NCBI GenBank assembly: GCA_963978895.1
Contig: OZ022247.1
Location: 6,322,437 to 6,386,436 of the forward strand
DNA from: Erpobdella octoculata
Taxonomy: Eukaryota > Annelida > Clitellata > Hirudinida > Erpobdellidae
Length of the DNA stretch: 64,000 bases
Reading direction: 5' to 3'
The notes beneath the pieces were generated by a model. That model had not been told where the DNA came from. It made no database searches and saw only the letters and a list, made by a program, of their open reading frames with translations. Made by a program: the position numbers and the translations under genes. Below are positions 8,742-21,512 of the stretch, in pieces. Every line of letters begins with the position of its first letter. The stretch's first letter is position 1.

Positions 8742-10547
8742 AAAATTTTGAAAAATAAAAGTTGTCAAAACTGAAAAATTGTTTAATATCCTAATAGAAC
8801 TTGCCCCGAGGATCACGAATCCGAGGTCCTTTTTGCTCTAGGACGCTCCGTTTCGGAGATACAGCGGTTTGAAGTTTTGAAAAATAAAAGTTGTCAAAAC
8901 TGAAAAATTGTTTAATATCTTAATAGAACTCGGCCCGAGGATCACGAATCCGAGGTCCTTTTTGCTCTAGTACGCTCCGTTTCGGAGATACAGCGGTTTA
9001 AAGTTTTGAAAAATAAAAGTTGTCAAAACTGAAAAATTGTTTAATATCCTAATAGAACTCGGCCCGAGGATCACGAATCCGAGGTCCTTTTTGCTCTAGG
9101 ACGCTTCGTTTCGGAGATACAGCGGTTTAAAGTTTTGAAAAATAAAAGTTGTCAAAACTGAAAAATTGTTTAATATCCTAATAGAACTCGGCCCGAGGAT
9201 CACGAATCCGAGGTCCTTTTTGCTCTAGGACGCTTCGTTTCGGAGATACAGCGGTTTAAAGTTTTGAAAAATAAAAGTTGTCAAAACTGAAAAATTGTTT
9301 AATATCCTAATAGAACTCGGCCCGAGGATCACGAATCCGAGGTCCTTTTTGTTCTAGGACGCTCCGTTTCGGAGATACAGCGGTTTTAAGTTTTGAAAAA
9401 TAAAAGTTGTCAAAACTGAAAAATTGTTAAATATCCTAATAGAACTCGGCCCGAGGATCACGAATCCGAGGTCCTTTTTGTTTTAGGACGCTCTGTTTCG
9501 GAGATACAGCGGTTTAAAGTTTTGAAAAATAAAAGTTGTCAAAACTGAAAAATTGTTTAATATCCTAATAGAACTCGGCCCGAGGATCACGAATCCGAGG
9601 TCCTTTTTGCTCTAGGACGCTTCGTTTCGGAGATACAGCGGTTTAAAGTTTTGAAAAATAAAAGTTGTCAAAACTGAAAAATTGTTTAATATCCTAATAG
9701 AACTCGGCCCGAGGATCACGAATCCGAGGTCCTTTTTGTTCTAGGACGCTCCGTTTCGGAGATACAGCGGTTTTAAGTTTTGAAAAATAAAAGTTGTCAA
9801 AACTGAAAAATTGTTAAATATCCTAATAGAACTCGGCCCGAGGATCACGAATCCGAGGTCCTTTTTGTTTTAGGACGCTCTGTTTCGGAGATACAGCGGT
9901 TTAAAGTTTTGAAAAATAAAAGTTGTCAAAACTGAAAAATTGTTCAATATCCTAATAGAACTCGGCCCGAGGATCACGAATCCGAGGTCCTTTTTGCTCT
10001 AGGACGCTTCGTTTCGGAGATACAGCGGTTTAAAGTTTTGAAAAATAAAAGTTGTCAAAACTGAAAAATTGTTCAATATCCTAATAGAACTCGGCCCGAG
10101 GATCACGAATCCGAGGTCCTTTTTGTTCTAGGACGCTCCGTTTCGGAGATACAGCGGTTTTAAGTTTTGAAAAATAAAAGTTGTCAAAACTGAAAAATTG
10201 TTAAATATCCTAATAGAACTCGGCCCGAGGATCACGAATCCGAGGTCCTTTTTGTTTTAGGACGCTCTGTTTCGGAGATACAGCGGTTTAAAGTTTTGAA
10301 AAATGAAAGTTGTCAAAACTGAAAAATTGTTTAATATCTTAATAGAACTCGGCTCGAGGATCACGAATCCGAGGTCCTTTTTGCTCTAGTACGCTCCGTT
10401 TCGGAGATACAGCGGTTTAAAATTTTGAAAAATAAAAGTTGTCAAAACTGAAAAATTGTTTAATATCTTGATAGAACTCGGCCCGAGGATCACGAATTCG
10501 AGGTCCTTTTTGCTCTAGTACGCTCCGTTTCGGAGATACGGCGGTAT
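8742..10547 (+). repeat. 14-monomer higher-order repeat unit (GAATTC family)
   Basis: Fourteen monomers ending in the GAATTC/GGCGGTATA monomer (10419-10547). New monomer types enter here: CGCTTCG; GTTCTAGG followed by a TTTTAAG start; GTTAAATATCC with GTTTTAGG and CGCTCTG; and GTTCAATATCC. The GTAATGGG type of the preceding block is absent until about 26.2 kb. Confidence 0.8.
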
Positions 10548-12611
10548 AAAATTTTGAAAAATAAAAGTTGTCAAAACTGAAAAATTGTTTAATATCCTAA
10601 TAGAACTTGCCCCGAGGATTACGAATCCGAGGTCCTTTTTGCTCTAGGACGCTCCGTTTCGGAGATACAGCGGTTTAAAGTTTTGAAAAATAAAAGTTGT
10701 CAAAACTGAAAAATTGTTTAATATCCCAATAGAACTCGCCCCGAAGATCACGAATCCGAGGTCCTTTTTGCTCTAGGACGCTCCGTTTCGGAGATACAGC
10801 GGTTTGAAGTTTTGAAAAATAAAAGTTGTCAAAACTGAAAAATTGTTTAATAACTTAATAGAACTCGGCCCGAGGATCACGAATCCGAGGTCCTTTTTGC
10901 TCTAGTACGCTCCGTTTCGGAGATACAGCGGTTTAAAGTTTTGAAAAATAAAAGTTGTCAAAACTGAAAAATTGTTTAATATCCTAATAGAACTCGGCCC
11001 GAGGATCACGAATCCGAGGTCCTTTTTGCTCTAGGACGCTTCGTTTCGGAGATACAGCGGTTTAAAGTTTTGAAAAATAAAAGTTGTCAAAACTGAAAAA
11101 TTGTTTAATATCCTAATAGAACTCGGCCCGAGGATCACGAATCCGAGGTCCTTTTTGTTCTAGGACGCTCCGTTTCGGAGATACAGCGGTTTTAAGTTTT
11201 GAAAAATAAAAGTTGTCAAAACTGAAAAATTGTTAAATATCCTAATAGAACTCGGCCCGAGGATCACGAATCCGAGGTCCTTTTTGTTTTAGGACGCTCT
11301 GTTTCGGAGATACAGCGGTTTAAAGTTTTGAAAAATAAAAGTTGTCAAAACTGAAAAATTGTTCAATATCCTAATAGAACTCGGCCCGAGGATCACGAAT
11401 CCGAGGTCCTTTTTGCTCTAGGACGCTTCGTTTCGGAGATACAGCGGTTTAAAGTTTTGAAAAATAAAAGTTGTCAAAACTGAAAAATTGTTAAATATCC
11501 TAATAGAACTCGGCCCGAGGATCACGAATCCGAGGTCCTTTTTGCTCTAGTACGCTCCGTTTCGGAGATACAGCGGTTTAAAGTTTTGAAAAATAAAAGT
11601 TGTCAAAACTGAAAAATTGTTAAATATCCTAATAGAACTCGGCCCGAGGATCACGAATCCGAGGTCCTTTTTGTTTTAGGACGCTCCGTTTCGGAGATAC
11701 AGCGGTTTAAAGTTTTGAAAAATGAAAGTTGTCAAAACTGAAAAATTGTTTAATATCCTAATAGAACTCGCCCCGAGGATCACGAATCCGAGGTCGTTTT
11801 TGCTCTAGGACGCTCCGTTTCGGAGATACAGCGGTTTAAAGTTTTGAAAAATAAAAGTTGTCAAAACTGAAAAATTGTTTAATATCTTAATAGAACTCGG
11901 CTCGAGGATCACGAATCCGAGGTCCTTTTTGCTCTAGTACGCTCCGTTTCGGAGATACAGCGGTTTAAAATTTTGAAAAATAAAAGTTGTCAAAACTGAA
12001 AAATTGTTTAATATCCCAATAGAACTCGCCCCGAAGATCACGAATCCGAGGTCCTTTTTGCTCTAGGACGCTCCGTTTCGGAGATACAGCGGTTTAAAGT
12101 TTTGAAAAATAAAAGTTGTCAAAACTGAAAAATTGTTAAATATCCTAATAGAACTCGGCCCGAGGATCACGAATCCGAGGTCCTTTTTGTTTTAGGACGC
12201 TCCGTTTCGGAGATACAGCGGTTTAAAGTTTTGAAAAATGAAAGTTGTCAAAACTGAAAAATTGTTTAATATCCTAATAGAACTCGCCCCGAGGATCACG
12301 AATCCGAGGTCGTTTTTGCTCTAGGACGCTCCGTTTCGGAGATACAGCGGTTTAAAGTTTTGAAAAATAAAAGTTGTCAAAACTGAAAAATTGTTTAATA
12401 TCTTAATAGAACTCGGCTCGAGGATCACGAATCCGAGGTCCTTTTTGCTCTAGTACGCTCCGTTTCGGAGATACAGCGGTTTAAAATTTTGAAAAATAAA
12501 AGTTGTCAAAACTGAAAAATTGTTTAATATCTTGATAGAACTCGGCCCGAGGATCACGAATTCGAGGTCCTTTTTGCTCTAGTACGCTCCGTTTCGGAGA
12601 TACGGCGGTAT
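10548..12611 (+). repeat. 16-monomer higher-order repeat unit (GAATTC family)
   Basis: Sixteen monomers (2,064 bp). It contains the four-monomer series ATCCCAATAG/CCGAAGATC, GTTAAATATCC/GTTTTAGG, AATGAAAG/GAGGTCGTTTTT and GGCTCGAGG just before the GAATTC monomer. That series recurs in later units. A private change, GAGGATTACG, is seen near 10618. Confidence 0.8.
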
Positions 12612-14804
12612 AAAATTTTGAAAAATAAAAGTTGTCAAAACTGAAAAATTGTTTAATATCCTAATAGAACTTGCCCCGAGGATCACGAATCCGAGGTCCT
12701 TTTTGCTCTAGGACGCTCCGTTTCGGAGATACAGCGGTTTGAAGTTTTGAAAAATAAAAGTTGTCAAAACTGAAAAATTGTTTAATATCTTAATAGAACT
12801 CGGCCCGAGGATCACGAATCCGAGGTCCTTTTTGCTCTAGTACGCTCCGTTTCGGAGATACAGCGGTTTAAAGTTTTGAAAAATAAAAGTTGTCAAAACT
12901 GAAAAATTGTTTAATATCCTAATAGAACTCGGCCCGAGGATCACGAATCCGAGGTCCTTTTTGCTCTAGGACGCTTCGTTTCGGAGATACAGCGGTTTAA
13001 AGTTTTGAAAAATAAAAGTTGTCAAAACTGAAAAATTGTTTAATATCCTAATAGAACTCGGCCCGAGGATCACGAATCCGAGGTCCTTTTTGCTCTAGGA
13101 CGCTTCGTTTCGGAGATACAGCGGTTTAAAGTTTTGAAAAATAAAAGTTGTCAAAACTGAAAAATTGTTTAATATCCTAATAGAACTCGGCCCGAGGATC
13201 ACGAATCCGAGGTCCTTTTTGTTCTAGGACGCTCCGTTTCGGAGATACAGCGGTTTTAAGTTTTGAAAAATAAAAGTTGTCAAAACTGAAAAATTGTTAA
13301 ATATCCTAATAGAACTCGGCCCGAGGATCACGAATCCGAGGTCCTTTTTGTTTTAGGACGCTCTGTTTCGGAGATACAGCGGTTTAAAGTTTTGAAAAAT
13401 AAAAGTTGTCAAAACTGAAAAATTGTTTAATATCCTAATAGAACTCGGCCCGAGGATCACGAATCCGAGGTCCTTTTTGCTCTAGGACGCTTCGTTTCGG
13501 AGATACAGCGGTTTAAAGTTTTGAAAAATAAAAGTTGTCAAAACTGAAAAATTGTTTAATATCCTAATAGAACTCGGCCCGAGGATCACGAATCCGAGGT
13601 CCTTTTTGTTCTAGGACGCTCCGTTTCGGAGATACAGCGGTTTTAAGTTTTGAAAAATAAAAGTTGTCAAAACTGAAAAATTGTTAAATATCCTAATAGA
13701 ACTCGGCCCGAGGATCACGAATCCGAGGTCCTTTTTGTTTTAGGACGCTCTGTTTCGGAGATACAGCGGTTTAAAGTTTTGAAAAATAAAAGTTGTCAAA
13801 ACTGAAAAATTGTTCAATATCCTAATAGAACTCGGCCCGAGGATCACGAATCCGAGGTCCTTTTTGTTTTAGGACGCTCCGTTTCGGAGATACAGCGGTT
13901 TAAAGTTTTGAAAAATGAAAGTTGTCAAAACTGAAAAATTGTTTAATATCCTAATAGAACTCGCCCCGAGGATCACGAATCCGAGGTCGTTTTTGCTCTA
14001 GGACGCTCCGTTTCGGAGATACAGCGGTTTAAAGTTTTGAAAAATAAAAGTTGTCAAAACTGAAAAATTGTTTAATATCTTAATAGAACTCGGCTCGAGG
14101 ATCACGAATCCGAGGTCCTTTTTGCTCTAGTACGCTCCGTTTCGGAGATACAGCGGTTTAAAATTTTGAAAAATAAAAGTTGTCAAAACTGAAAAATTGT
14201 TTAATATCCCAATAGAACTCGCCCCGAAGATCACGAATCCGAGGTCCTTTTTGCTCTAGGACGCTCCGTTTCGGAGATACAGCGGTTTAAAGTTTTGAAA
14301 AATAAAAGTTGTCAAAACTGAAAAATTGTTAAATATCCTAATAGAACTCGGCCCGAGGATCACGAATCCGAGGTCCTTTTTGTTTTAGGACGCTCCGTTT
14401 CGGAGATACAGCGGTTTAAAGTTTTGAAAAATGAAAGTTGTCAAAACTGAAAAATTGTTTAATATCCTAATAGAACTCGCCCCGAGGATCACGAATCCGA
14501 GGTCGTTTTTGCTCTAGGACGCTCCGTTTCGGAGATACAGCGGTTTAAAGTTTTGAAAAATAAAAGTTGTCAAAACTGAAAAATTGTTTAATATCTTAAT
14601 AGAACTCGGCTCGAGGATCACGAATCCGAGGTCCTTTTTGCTCTAGTACGCTCCGTTTCGGAGATACAGCGGTTTAAAATTTTGAAAAATAAAAGTTGTC
14701 AAAACTGAAAAATTGTTTAATATCTTGATAGAACTCGGCCCGAGGATCACGAATTCGAGGTCCTTTTTGCTCTAGTACGCTCCGTTTCGGAGATACGGCG
14801 GTAT
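12612..14804 (+). repeat. 17-monomer higher-order repeat unit (GAATTC family)
   Basis: Seventeen monomers (2,193 bp). Monomers 1-9 repeat the order of 8742-9902. The tenth (near 13815) is a hybrid with a GTTCAATATCC front and a GTTTTAGG/AATGAAAG back. The rest is two rounds of the GAGGTCGTTTTT/GGCTCGAGG series. The hybrid marks a recombination point between two older unit types. Confidence 0.75.
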
Positions 14805-16868
14805 AAAATTTTGAAAAATAAAAGTTGTCAAAACTGAAAAATTGTTTAATATCCTAATAGAACTTGCCCCGAGGATCACGAATCCGAGGTCCTTTTTGCT
14901 CTAGGACGCTCCGTTTCGGAGATACAGCGGTTTGAAGTTTTGAAAAATAAAAGTTGTCAAAACTGAAAAATTGTTTAATATCTTAATAGAACTCGGCCCG
15001 AGGATCACGAATCCGAGGTCCTTTTTGCTCTAGTACGCTCCGTTTCGGAGATACAGCGGTTTAAAGTTTTGAAAAATAAAAGTTGTCAAAACTGAAAAAT
15101 TGTTTAATATCCTAATAGAACTCGGCCCGAGGATCACGAATCCGAGGTCCTTTTTGTTTTAGGACGCTCCGTTTCGGAGATACAGCGGTTTAAAGTTTTG
15201 AAAAATAAAAGTTGTCAAAACTGAAAAATTGTTTAATATCCTAATAGAACTCGGCCCGAGGATCACGAATCCGAGGTCCTTTTTGCTCTAGGACGCTTCG
15301 TTTCGGAGATACAGCGGTTTAAAGTTTTGAAAAATAAAAGTTGTCAAAACTGAAAAATTGTTTAATATCCTAATAGAACTCGGCCCGAGGATCACGAATC
15401 CGAGGTCCTTTTTGTTCTAGGACGCTCCGTTTCGGAGATACAGCGGTTTTAAGTTTTGAAAAATAAAAGTTGTCAAAACTGAAAAATTGTTAAATATCCT
15501 AATAGAACTCGGCCCGAGGATCACGAATCCGAGGTCCTTTTTGTTTTAGGACGCTCTGTTTCGGAGATACAGCGGTTTAAAGTTTTGAAAAATAAAAGTT
15601 GTCAAAACTGAAAAATTGTTCAATATCCTAATAGAACTCGGCCCGAGGATCACGAATCCGAGGTCCTTTTTGCTCTAGGACGCTTCGTTTCGGAGATACA
15701 GCGGTTTAAAGTTTTGAAAAATAAAAGTTGTCAAAACTGAAAAATTGTTAAATATCCTAATAGAACTCGGCCCGAGGATCACGAATCCGAGGTCCTTTTT
15801 GCTCTAGTACGCTCCGTTTCGGAGATACAGCGGTTTAAAGTTTTGAAAAATAAAAGTTGTCAAAACTGAAAAATTGTTAAATATCCTAATAGAACTCGGC
15901 CCGAGGATCACGAATCCGAGGTCCTTTTTGTTTTAGGACGCTCCGTTTCGGAGATACAGCGGTTTAAAGTTTTGAAAAATGAAAGTTGTCAAAACTGAAA
16001 AATTGTTTAATATCCTAATAGAACTCGCCCCGAGGATCACGAATCCGAGGTCGTTTTTGCTCTAGGACGCTCCGTTTCGGAGATACAGCGGTTTAAAGTT
16101 TTGAAAAATAAAAGTTGTCAAAACTGAAAAATTGTTTAATATCTTAATAGAACTCGGCTCGAGGATCACGAATCCGAGGTCCTTTTTGCTCTAGTACGCT
16201 CCGTTTCGGAGATACAGCGGTTTAAAATTTTGAAAAATAAAAGTTGTCAAAACTGAAAAATTGTTTAATATCCCAATAGAACTCGCCCCGAAGATCACGA
16301 ATCCGAGGTCCTTTTTGCTCTAGGACGCTCCGTTTCGGAGATACAGCGGTTTAAAGTTTTGAAAAATAAAAGTTGTCAAAACTGAAAAATTGTTAAATAT
16401 CCTAATAGAACTCGGCCCGAGGATCACGAATCCGAGGTCCTTTTTGTTTTAGGACGCTCCGTTTCGGAGATACAGCGGTTTAAAGTTTTGAAAAATGAAA
16501 GTTGTCAAAACTGAAAAATTGTTTAATATCCTAATAGAACTCGCCCCGAGGATCACGAATCCGAGGTCGTTTTTGCTCTAGGACGCTCCGTTTCGGAGAT
16601 ACAGCGGTTTAAAGTTTTGAAAAATAAAAGTTGTCAAAACTGAAAAATTGTTTAATATCTTAATAGAACTCGGCTCGAGGATCACGAATCCGAGGTCCTT
16701 TTTGCTCTAGTACGCTCCGTTTCGGAGATACAGCGGTTTAAAATTTTGAAAAATAAAAGTTGTCAAAACTGAAAAATTGTTTAATATCTTGATAGAACTC
16801 GGCCCGAGGATCACGAATTCGAGGTCCTTTTTGCTCTAGTACGCTCCGTTTCGGAGATACGGCGGTAT
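14805..16868 (+). repeat. 16-monomer higher-order repeat unit (GAATTC family)
   Basis: Sixteen monomers. From monomer 4 onward its order matches the unit at 10548-12611, while monomers 1-2 match 12612. Monomer 3 is a GTTTTAGG type where neighbouring units have CGCTTCG. It is a mosaic of the two. Confidence 0.75.
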
Positions 16869-18932
16869 AAAATTTTGAAAAATAAAAGTTGTCAAAACTG
16901 AAAAATTGTTTAATATCCTAATAGAACTTGCCCCGAGGATCACGAATCCGAGGTCCTTTTTGCTCTAGGACGCTCCGTTTCGGAGATACAGCGGTTTGAA
17001 GTTTTGAAAAATAAAAGTTGTCAAAACTGAAAAATTGTTTAATATCTTAATAGAACTCGGCCCGAGGATCACGAATCCGAGGTCCTTTTTGCTCTAGTAC
17101 GCTCCGTTTCGGAGATACAGCGGTTTAAAGTTTTGAAAAATAAAAGTTGTCAAAACTGAAAAATTGTTTAATATCCTAATAGAACTCGGCCCGAGGATCA
17201 CGAATCCGAGGTCCTTTTTGCTCTAGGACGCTTCGTTTCGGAGATACAGCGGTTTAAAGTTTTGAAAAATAAAAGTTGTCAAAACTGAAAAATTGTTTAA
17301 TATCCTAATAGAACTCGGCCCGAGGATCACGAATCCGAGGTCCTTTTTGCTCTAGGACGCTTCGTTTCGGAGATACAGCGGTTTAAAGTTTTGAAAAATA
17401 AAAGTTGTCAAAACTGAAAAATTGTTTAATATCCTAATAGAACTCGGCCCGAGGATCACGAATCCGAGGTCCTTTTTGTTCTAGGACGCTCCGTTTCGGA
17501 GATACAGCGGTTTTAAGTTTTGAAAAATAAAAGTTGTCAAAACTGAAAAATTGTTAAATATCCTAATAGAACTCGGCCCGAGGATCACGAATCCGAGGTC
17601 CTTTTTGTTTTAGGACGCTCTGTTTCGGAGATACAGCGGTTTAAAGTTTTGAAAAATAAAAGTTGTCAAAACTGAAAAATTGTTTAATATCCTAATAGAA
17701 CTCGGCCCGAGGATCACGAATCCGAGGTCCTTTTTGCTCTAGGACGCTTCGTTTCGGAGATACAGCGGTTTAAAGTTTTGAAAAATAAAAGTTGTCAAAA
17801 CTGAAAAATTGTTTAATATCCTAATAGAACTCGGCCCGAGGATCACGAATCCGAGGTCCTTTTTGTTCTAGGACGCTCCGTTTCGGAGATACAGCGGTTT
17901 TAAGTTTTGAAAAATAAAAGTTGTCAAAACTGAAAAATTGTTAAATATCCTAATAGAACTCGGCCCGAGGATCACGAATCCGAGGTCCTTTTTGTTTTAG
18001 GACGCTCTGTTTCGGAGATACAGCGGTTTAAAGTTTTGAAAAATAAAAGTTGTCAAAACTGAAAAATTGTTCAATATCCTAATAGAACTCGGCCCGAGGA
18101 TCACGAATCCGAGGTCCTTTTTGCTCTAGGACGCTTCGTTTCGGAGATACAGCGGTTTAAAGTTTTGAAAAATAAAAGTTGTCAAAACTGAAAAATTGTT
18201 CAATATCCTAATAAAACTCGGCCCGAGGATCACGAATCCGAGGTCCTTTTTGTTCTAGGACGCTCCGTTTCGGAGATACAGCGGTTTTAAGTTTTGAAAA
18301 ATAAAAGTTGTCAAAACTGAAAAATTGTTTAATATCTTAATAGAACTCGGCCCGAGGATCACGAATCCGAGGTCCTTTTTGCTCTAGTACGCTCCGTTTC
18401 GGAGATACAGCGGTTTAAAGTTTTGAAAAATAAAAGTTGTCAAAACTGAAAAATTGTTAAATATCCTAATAGAACTCGGCCCGAGGATCACGAATCCGAG
18501 GTCCTTTTTGTTTTAGGACGCTCCGTTTCGGAGATACAGCGGTTTAAAGTTTTGAAAAATGAAAGTTGTCAAAACTGAAAAATTGTTTAATATCCTAATA
18601 GAACTCGCCCCGAGGATCACGAATCCGAGGTCGTTTTTGCTCTAGGACGCTCCGTTTCGGAGATACAGCGGTTTAAAGTTTTGAAAAATAAAAGTTGTCA
18701 AAACTGAAAAATTGTTTAATATCTTAATAGAACTCGGCTCGAGGATCACGAATCCGAGGTCCTTTTTGCTCTAGTACGCTCCGTTTCGGAGATACAGCGG
18801 TTTAAAATTTTGAAAAATAAAAGTTGTCAAAACTGAAAAATTGTTTAATATCTTGATAGAACTCGGCCCGAGGATCACGAATTCGAGGTCCTTTTTGCTC
18901 TAGTACGCTCCGTTTCGGAGATACGGCGGTAT
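16869..18932 (+). repeat. 16-monomer higher-order repeat unit, near-identical to the next
   Basis: Sixteen monomers. All first fifteen recur in the same order in 18933-20867, including the rare AATAAAACTCGG change at 18211 and again at 20275, exactly 2,064 bp apart. This points to a recent tandem duplication of the whole unit. Confidence 0.85.
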
Positions 18933-21512
18933 AAAATTTTGAAAAATAAAAGTTGTCAAAACTGAAAAATTGTTTAATATCCTAATAGAACTTGCCCCGA
19001 GGATCACGAATCCGAGGTCCTTTTTGCTCTAGGACGCTCCGTTTCGGAGATACAGCGGTTTGAAGTTTTGAAAAATAAAAGTTGTCAAAACTGAAAAATT
19101 GTTTAATATCTTAATAGAACTCGGCCCGAGGATCACGAATCCGAGGTCCTTTTTGCTCTAGTACGCTCCGTTTCGGAGATACAGCGGTTTAAAGTTTTGA
19201 AAAATAAAAGTTGTCAAAACTGAAAAATTGTTTAATATCCTAATAGAACTCGGCCCGAGGATCACGAATCCGAGGTCCTTTTTGCTCTAGGACGCTTCGT
19301 TTCGGAGATACAGCGGTTTAAAGTTTTGAAAAATAAAAGTTGTCAAAACTGAAAAATTGTTTAATATCCTAATAGAACTCGGCCCGAGGATCACGAATCC
19401 GAGGTCCTTTTTGCTCTAGGACGCTTCGTTTCGGAGATACAGCGGTTTAAAGTTTTGAAAAATAAAAGTTGTCAAAACTGAAAAATTGTTTAATATCCTA
19501 ATAGAACTCGGCCCGAGGATCACGAATCCGAGGTCCTTTTTGTTCTAGGACGCTCCGTTTCGGAGATACAGCGGTTTTAAGTTTTGAAAAATAAAAGTTG
19601 TCAAAACTGAAAAATTGTTAAATATCCTAATAGAACTCGGCCCGAGGATCACGAATCCGAGGTCCTTTTTGTTTTAGGACGCTCTGTTTCGGAGATACAG
19701 CGGTTTAAAGTTTTGAAAAATAAAAGTTGTCAAAACTGAAAAATTGTTTAATATCCTAATAGAACTCGGCCCGAGGATCACGAATCCGAGGTCCTTTTTG
19801 CTCTAGGACGCTTCGTTTCGGAGATACAGCGGTTTAAAGTTTTGAAAAATAAAAGTTGTCAAAACTGAAAAATTGTTTAATATCCTAATAGAACTCGGCC
19901 CGAGGATCACGAATCCGAGGTCCTTTTTGTTCTAGGACGCTCCGTTTCGGAGATACAGCGGTTTTAAGTTTTGAAAAATAAAAGTTGTCAAAACTGAAAA
20001 ATTGTTAAATATCCTAATAGAACTCGGCCCGAGGATCACGAATCCGAGGTCCTTTTTGTTTTAGGACGCTCTGTTTCGGAGATACAGCGGTTTAAAGTTT
20101 TGAAAAATAAAAGTTGTCAAAACTGAAAAATTGTTCAATATCCTAATAGAACTCGGCCCGAGGATCACGAATCCGAGGTCCTTTTTGCTCTAGGACGCTT
20201 CGTTTCGGAGATACAGCGGTTTAAAGTTTTGAAAAATAAAAGTTGTCAAAACTGAAAAATTGTTCAATATCCTAATAAAACTCGGCCCGAGGATCACGAA
20301 TCCGAGGTCCTTTTTGTTCTAGGACGCTCCGTTTCGGAGATACAGCGGTTTTAAGTTTTGAAAAATAAAAGTTGTCAAAACTGAAAAATTGTTTAATATC
20401 TTAATAGAACTCGGCCCGAGGATCACGAATCCGAGGTCCTTTTTGCTCTAGTACGCTCCGTTTCGGAGATACAGCGGTTTAAAGTTTTGAAAAATAAAAG
20501 TTGTCAAAACTGAAAAATTGTTAAATATCCTAATAGAACTCGGCCCGAGGATCACGAATCCGAGGTCCTTTTTGTTTTAGGACGCTCCGTTTCGGAGATA
20601 CAGCGGTTTAAAGTTTTGAAAAATGAAAGTTGTCAAAACTGAAAAATTGTTTAATATCCTAATAGAACTCGCCCCGAGGATCACGAATCCGAGGTCGTTT
20701 TTGCTCTAGGACGCTCCGTTTCGGAGATACAGCGGTTTAAAGTTTTGAAAAATAAAAGTTGTCAAAACTGAAAAATTGTTTAATATCTTAATAGAACTCG
20801 GCTCGAGGATCACGAATCCGAGGTCCTTTTTGCTCTAGTACGCTCCGTTTCGGAGATACAGCGGTTTAAAATTTTGAAAAATAAAAGTTGTCAAAACTGA
20901 AAAATTGTTTAATATCCCAATAGAACTCGCCCCGAAGATCACGAATCCGAGGTCCTTTTTGCTCTAGGACGCTCCGTTTCGGAGATACAGCGGTTTAAAG
21001 TTTTGAAAAATAAAAGTTGTCAAAACTGAAAAATTGTTAAATATCCTAATAGAACTCGGCCCGAGGATCACGAATCCGAGGTCCTTTTTGTTTTAGGACG
21101 CTCCGTTTCGGAGATACAGCGGTTTAAAGTTTTGAAAAATGAAAGTTGTCAAAACTGAAAAATTGTTTAATATCCTAATAGAACTCGCCCCGAGGATCAC
21201 GAATCCGAGGTCGTTTTTGCTCTAGGACGCTCCGTTTCGGAGATACAGCGGTTTAAAGTTTTGAAAAATAAAAGTTGTCAAAACTGAAAAATTGTTTAAT
21301 ATCTTAATAGAACTCGGCTCGAGGATCACGAATCCGAGGTCCTTTTTGCTCTAGTACGCTCCGTTTCGGAGATACAGCGGTTTAAAATTTTGAAAAATAA
21401 AAGTTGTCAAAACTGAAAAATTGTTTAATATCTTGATAGAACTCGGCCCGAGGATCACGAATTCGAGGTCCTTTTTGCTCTAGTACGCTCCGTTTCGGAG
21501 ATACGGCGGTAT
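18933..21512 (+). repeat. 20-monomer higher-order repeat unit (16 plus a 4-monomer insertion)
   Basis: It follows the preceding unit for fifteen monomers. It then has an extra 516-bp block (ATCCCAATAG, GTTAAATATCC, GAGGTCGTTTTT and GGCTCGAGG monomers) before the closing GAATTC monomer. The inserted block is of the same type as those at about 12.0, 14.2 and 16.3 kb. Confidence 0.8.
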
